Assembly (NCBI GenBank): GCA_951799445.1
Contig: OX637293.1
Location: 13,888,001 to 13,952,000, forward strand
Direction of reading: 5' to 3'
DNA from: Pseudisothecium myosuroides
Lineage: Eukaryota; Streptophyta; Bryopsida; Hypnales; Lembophyllaceae
DNA: 64,000 bases
Shown: positions 59,236 to 64,000 of the stretch, one piece after another
How positions within the stretch are numbered: the stretch's first letter is position 1
Layout: every line of letters starts with the position of its first letter
The notes under the pieces: generated by a model
What the model saw: only the letters and a program-made list of their open reading frames with translations
Told to the model about the DNA's origin: nothing
The model's database searches: none
Translations under genes and position numbers: made by a program

Positions 59236-60169
59236 CCCCTAAAGGACCGAGGTCTTTTTTCTGCCAAAAAACACTGAAAACTGCCATTTCTATAGCAAAC
59301 AGTAAAAAAAAATGAAAAATATTTTTTTTTGCAAATCTAACTGTAGGATCTTACACCTAACTAGTATGAGAATGTGTGGAAAAAATTTCAGAATTTTTGA
59401 CCGCACAGATTGCCAGATATCTGCGTTTAAAGTGAAAAAAACAAGTTTTTCAGCACATTGCGGGACTAGATTTTTTGACTTTAAACATTTTTAATTTAAA
59501 TTTTTTGCACTACAGAGTTTTGAGCTTTAAATCTTTATAGTGGAGAATTGAGTTGAGAGTCTAAGAAAAAAAAAGAAATTCAGAAAAACTTAATTATCAT
59601 TGTTAAAAAAATTGTTAAGTAGAAGTAGGTACGAGATAGAAGGAAAATCTAAAATATTAATATCTCTTAGATGGAATTAAAATTCACTAATCCCAATGGT
59701 GAGATTGTTCTAGCAACTAAACTAAACCATGCAAAAAAAAAAAAATGAAAAATTTGAAAGATTGCATTTAGAAATGAATCCTACAAGTTATTTTTTTCAA
59801 AAAGATGCTTTAACTGCCCGAAAAACAAGAATGTCCATAACTTTCTCATAACATATCCAAATGAAATGAATCAAAACTTTCCGGATAGACAAAAATATAA
59901 TCTATGAGAAAAAAAATATTAAAAAAAAAATTTCAAATTTTTGTCCATTTTTTTTTGGCTGCCCAGGCTGCCCGCCGTCCCCTGTTTTGAGCTTATTTGG
60001 TCATAATTTTTTTTCCCGGGCACCGATTGTGAAAAAAATTATATTCCCACAAAGCTTATCAGTTTTTCTATCTCCAAAAAAAGTTTCAAAAAATCACAAG
60101 AAAATTTCAGCCCGTAGGTACCTGCCCGAAAACGCAGTTGTCCCCCGAAGGACAACGGTCCTTTAGGGG
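59236..60169. mobile_element. 934-bp TTAA-flanked MITE (piggyBac-like termini)
   Basis: Starts CCCCTAAAGGACCG and ends CGGTCCTTTAGGGG, with TTAA on both sides (59232-59235 and 60170-60173). CCC-type termini with TTAA duplication are characteristic of piggyBac-type elements. The interior is AT-rich with no transposase ORF. Confidence 0.88.
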
Positions 60170-61490
60170 TTAAAATGGAAAAAAAGTTTGGAAAAAAATT
60201 GTAATATTTTGTAAACTCAAAAGGTTTGAACAAACTTTAACACATGGTTGATGTTTATGATTGGATATAACTAATATTAGAAAAATAAACAATGAAAGAT
60301 TCTTTAGATACATTTAATCCTATTATGAAGATTCAAGATAGATGTTTTGAAAGTTACAAACAAATGCCATTGCACAATCTATGCATTATTGTCAAACATT
60401 ACTAACATTCAAAAATTAAATAATAAATACTTTATAGAGACATTTCAATCCTATCTGACGACTAAAGATAGATGTTGAAAAGTTTTCAACAAACTTCATG
60501 ATAATATTGATGATAATAAACAACTATTATTAACATTAGAAAATTAGATGATGAAAAATTCTTTAAAACCTTATCAATTTTATTTTTAAAACCATGGATA
60601 GATGTTTGAAATTTTCAACTTTTGAAAAGATCCTAGAAAATGAAGATAGATCTTTCAAAGAATTTTAATAGAGTTCACCACATGATTGATGTTTATCTTC
60701 AAATATTACTAACATTAGGAAAATATACAATAAAAAATTTCCTAAAATCCTATCATATAGACTAAAGATAGATATTTGAAAAGTTTTCACAAGTACAAAA
60801 CTACCACCACCCTATTTATGTCTTCCAATAAAAAATTTTGACATTTTTTATGCTAGATTTTGTTTAAATCTATTAGAACTTGTTAAAATGTGTTGAATAG
60901 GGGTAAATTTTAAAATTGTGTTGCAATTAATATTCAAAGAGTCATGTTCAATTTATTGTTTTTTTTGGTTGATTTCTATTACACCTTGTTAAATTTGTTC
61001 AATACTTCAATTTTATAAGTTTTAGCACATCTAAACAAATTGTAACAAAAATTCAAAAAATATTCTTGATGGTAGTTTTGGGCAATTTTTTTGGACAATT
61101 TTTATCATAAAATTGACAATGATCACTCAACATTATTGAAAGTAGAGAAATAGACAATGGTAGATTTTTTGGGAAATTATCAACCCTATTTTGAAAATTT
61201 AACACAGATGTTTGAAGAGTTTTTAAGATTGACGTTTTTTATCAGATAATTCCTTAGACATTAAAAGTTTTTTTAGAAACTTTTCATCTTTATCGTGAAG
61301 ATTTACAATAAATGTTTAAAAAGTTTTAACACACAATTTATACTTTATCATTTAATATTATTGACATTTGAAAAGTATAGAATACAAATATTCTCCATGA
61401 ATGTTTCAATTTAGTAGGAAGACTAAAAATAGATGTTAGAAATATTTTCAACAAAATTTATCACATGATTGATTGATATCTATCAATAAT

Positions 61491-62066
61491 CCCTAAAGTC
61501 CCATTGTCCCTATAGAAGACATAGTGGATATGGAGCAGGTTCCTATGAGTGCAAATTTTGGTGAATTTTTTTGAAACTTTCTCAATAGACAAAAAAAAAT
61601 ATTATATTTCTAGCAATATAATTTTTATTTTGATAGATGCTCGGGAGTAAAAGTTATACCACAATAACCTCAAAACAAGGGAGATCAGGTAGAAAAAAGA
61701 ATCCCAAAAGCTTGAAATAAAAATTTTAATATTTTTTCCTTATAGATTATAATTTTGTCTAAATGGAAAGATTTGATTCATTTCATTTGTATTAGTGATG
61801 TGAAAGTTATGGAGTTTTTTTGTTTTACAAGCAATCATAGCATCTTTTTGAAAAAAATATTTTTCTATTATTTTGAATTTATATCTTTCAATTTATACAA
61901 TCAAAAATCACAAAAAATTTATAACGTAATCTAAGACATGTAGTACAAAATCCTATATTTAGATTCTTATTTTTTTATTTTTTTATTTTTTATTTTGTGG
62001 ATGAATGCAACAAACGTGGAAGTTTTGAATGATTTTTGATAGAAATTGGCCTTGGAATTTTAGGGG
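61491..62066. mobile_element. 576-bp MITE abutting the next at a shared TTAA
   Basis: Left end CCCTAAAGTCCC after TAAT; right end TTTTAGGGG before TTAA (62067-62070). An interior stretch near 61734-61815 is a diverged inverted copy of 59830-59905 in the 934-bp element, so both belong to one family. Confidence 0.65.
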
Positions 62067-62070
62067 TTAA

Positions 62071-62704
62071 CCCTTAAGTGCTCGAGGCACCAAATTTTGG
62101 TGTCGACAAAACTTTGAAGTTAAATTAAACCTAACCAAGTTGCTATTTTTAGTAATTTATATTTTTCAAAAAATTCTTTTTGAAGTTTAGTTTTAGGATC
62201 AAAAATCGATTAATTATGAAATTCTAGTCAAGATTTTGTGCAAGTATACCCATTGCAATCTTGACTCTTTGTAGTGTTGAGGGCTCTTGGAAATGAGCCT
62301 CAAATACACTAGATCTTAGAGGAAAAATCACATTAGAAATTCATTTTAATAAACTGTAGAGTAGATTTTGAGAAGCTGTAAATTGATTGGAGTTATGCAT
62401 GTTAGGTCCTTTCACCTCATATTTTTTTGTTGGCCAACTTTTTAGATTTGGCATGTGAAAAGAGGATTGAAAGACTTCAAGTCACTTTTGCATTTTTAAC
62501 ACCCTCATGTTCAAACATTATAATCTTTCAATTCGTAAGTGATATTGTTGTGTTTTCTTTTCCTAAGTGACCTCTAACATGTCTAGTTTGAGTTTGTATG
62601 ATTACAATTCATAAAAAAATGATACAACTTATCAAAATGTTGGCTTTTTGTTCAATTTAGAGCAAATTTCTAGAAGTTCTAAAAAGGCCTTGGGCATTTA
62701 GAGG
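62071..62704. mobile_element. 634-bp TTAA-flanked MITE
   Basis: Left end CCCTTAAGTGCTCGAGGC after TTAA 62067-62070; right end GCCTTGGGCATTTAGAGG before TTAA 62705-62708. Termini match at 13 of 18 positions. No ORF. Confidence 0.7.
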
Positions 62705-63162
62705 TTAAATTGTATCATTGAATAGAAAACAAATGTTTTTAAGAAATCTTTCAATATTATTTTGGAGTAAGAGGACTAAATTTGAAGAGTGTTTTACAAA
62801 TTTCTCTCAAAACTTGATGATTATCATAGAATTTTACTAGACATTAGTAAAGTAAAAATTGAAAGAGATTTGGTAACTTTTCAATACTATCTAGGATATT
62901 GACGAGAATTTTTGAAAAGCTCTTATAAAAGTTTACCACATCATGGTTGATATTTTCTTCAGGTATTAGTGACATTAAAAATAAAAGACATCAAAAGTTT
63001 CCTTAGGAAGTTTTCAACACTATCTTGGAGAGTATAGATAGATGCTTGAATAGTTTAAATCAATAAACTTATCCACATGATTGATATCTATTGTCAAATA
63101 CCATTAACATTGAAAAGAGAAAGAGTGAATGAATCCTTTAAACTTTGTTAACATTATCTTAA

Positions 63163-63404
63163 CCCCTAAATGCCTCAATCTTTTTTTGAACTTTTGCACA
63201 TTTTTGCTTATATCTTTGTACAGAAATATCATTTATCATAATTTCGTGAATATGGTTGTTAAAAAATGTTATTAATTTCATGAATGTAGTTGTCTTTCCT
63301 ATATTCAAGTATTACATTGGATGAATGAGAAGTTGGTTGGACTAGAGAGTGCCTTGAAGCCCTCTATTCATTGTCCAGAATATGGACGTTGGAGTACTTT
63401 AGGA
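63163..63404. mobile_element. 242-bp TTAA-flanked MITE
   Basis: Left end CCCCTAAATGCCTC after TTAA 63159-63162; right end GGAGTACTTTAGGA before TTAA 63405-63408. Short, AT-rich, no ORF. The right end is more diverged than in the others, so this call is the weakest of the four. Confidence 0.55.
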
Positions 63405-64000
63405 TTAAAAACTAATGATTGTTTGAAAAGATTTTGAAGAAACTTCATGACATAATTAATGAATATTATCAAAAATTAAGAACATTAAGAACTTAGAGAT
63501 TGAAAAGTTTCTTAAAAACTTTTCAAGGTTATCTTAATAACTTGAATATATAATTGAATTTTTTTCTACAAATATCACAAAGCAATTGATGTTTAGCATA
63601 AAATATAACTCAAGTTAGAAAATAATTGATAAATTGGAAGATTCCTTGAAAAAATTTCAACACTATCTTGGAGAGTGGAGATAGGTGTTTGAAAAGTTTT
63701 CAACAAACTACACTATAAAATTGATGTTTATCATTGAATATTACAAGACATTAGAAAAACACATGGCAATAAAAGATTCTTTAAAAACTTACGAACCCTA
63801 TTAGAGAGATTAAGGATCTCGCCAAAGATAGATGTTAGAAAAAATTTCAACAAAATTTACTACATGATTGATGTTTATAATCAAATATTATTGACATTAG
63901 CATAGTAGTAATTAGTAAATGACATATTCCTAGGGAACTTTTCATTCATGTCTTAGAGATGGAGGATAGATTTTTAAAAGGTGTTCAATCTCGTGTTCAA

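Larger units (their letters stand above)
60236..64000. repeat. Diverged ~120-150 bp tandem repeat (satellite-like) reaching the window end
   Basis: The phrases 'agatagatgtttgaaaagttttcaacaaact', 'cacatgattgatgtttatcatcaaatatta' and 'acattagaaaaat...aatgaaagattctttaaaa' recur in fixed order at about 120-150 bp spacing (for example 60348, 60468, 60596, 60765, then 63049, 63681 and 63828). TTAA-flanked MITEs interrupt the array. No ORF. It probably continues beyond the window. Confidence 0.75.

Overview
This is a nuclear plant sequence. Genes have GT/AG introns, intergenic DNA is AT-rich, and one complete gene encodes a plastid inner-envelope ATP/ADP transporter with a transit-peptide-like N-terminus. 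Crinkler-type genes and many small DNA transposons fit an early-diverging land plant (bryophyte or lycophyte) or a streptophyte alga. The exact lineage cannot be fixed from the sequence alone.

Layout. (1) 1-6405 and 34946-42199 are two direct copies of one segment, differing by about five transitions and one 845-bp transposon. Each copy carries the 3' exons of a BSD-domain gene (with an in-frame TAG) and the 5' region of a secreted thioredoxin-fold gene of the PDIL5-1 type. Copy A of that second gene is cut off at 6405, where the sequence jumps to an unrelated minus-strand ORF. Copy B runs on into an intact gene. (2) 7.3-13.7 kb is AT-rich DNA with diverged tandem repeats and foldback elements. 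(3) 14935-19434 (minus) is one 1500-codon frame with a single in-frame TAG. It encodes a zinc-finger, DDE-transposase-like protein. (4) 22.2-23.6 kb is the end of a CACTA (En/Spm) transposon. (5) 27325-30191 is an intact two-exon Crinkler/CR-type gene (P-loop NTPase plus restriction-endonuclease-fold domain). A second, broken Crinkler/RHS-type gene lies at 32777-34440. (6) 42.1-50.3 kb is a tandem array of PDIL5-1-like genes with CxxS active sites: two intact, one shortened by a stop, plus 3'-end relics and an orphan promoter. Three MITEs in or next to the array are dated by filled/empty-site comparison. (7) 50.9-51.9 kb is a foldback transposon. (8) 52651-56819 (minus) is the complete six-exon NTT gene. 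(9) 57-64 kb is AT-rich, with a diverged ~120-150 bp tandem repeat carrying at least four TTAA-flanked piggyBac-like MITEs.

Only the NTT gene, two or three PDIL5-1-like genes and the Crinkler gene look able to make full products. The rest is a record of segmental duplication, transposition and gene decay. Coordinates of single exons were read by eye from splice sites and reading phase.
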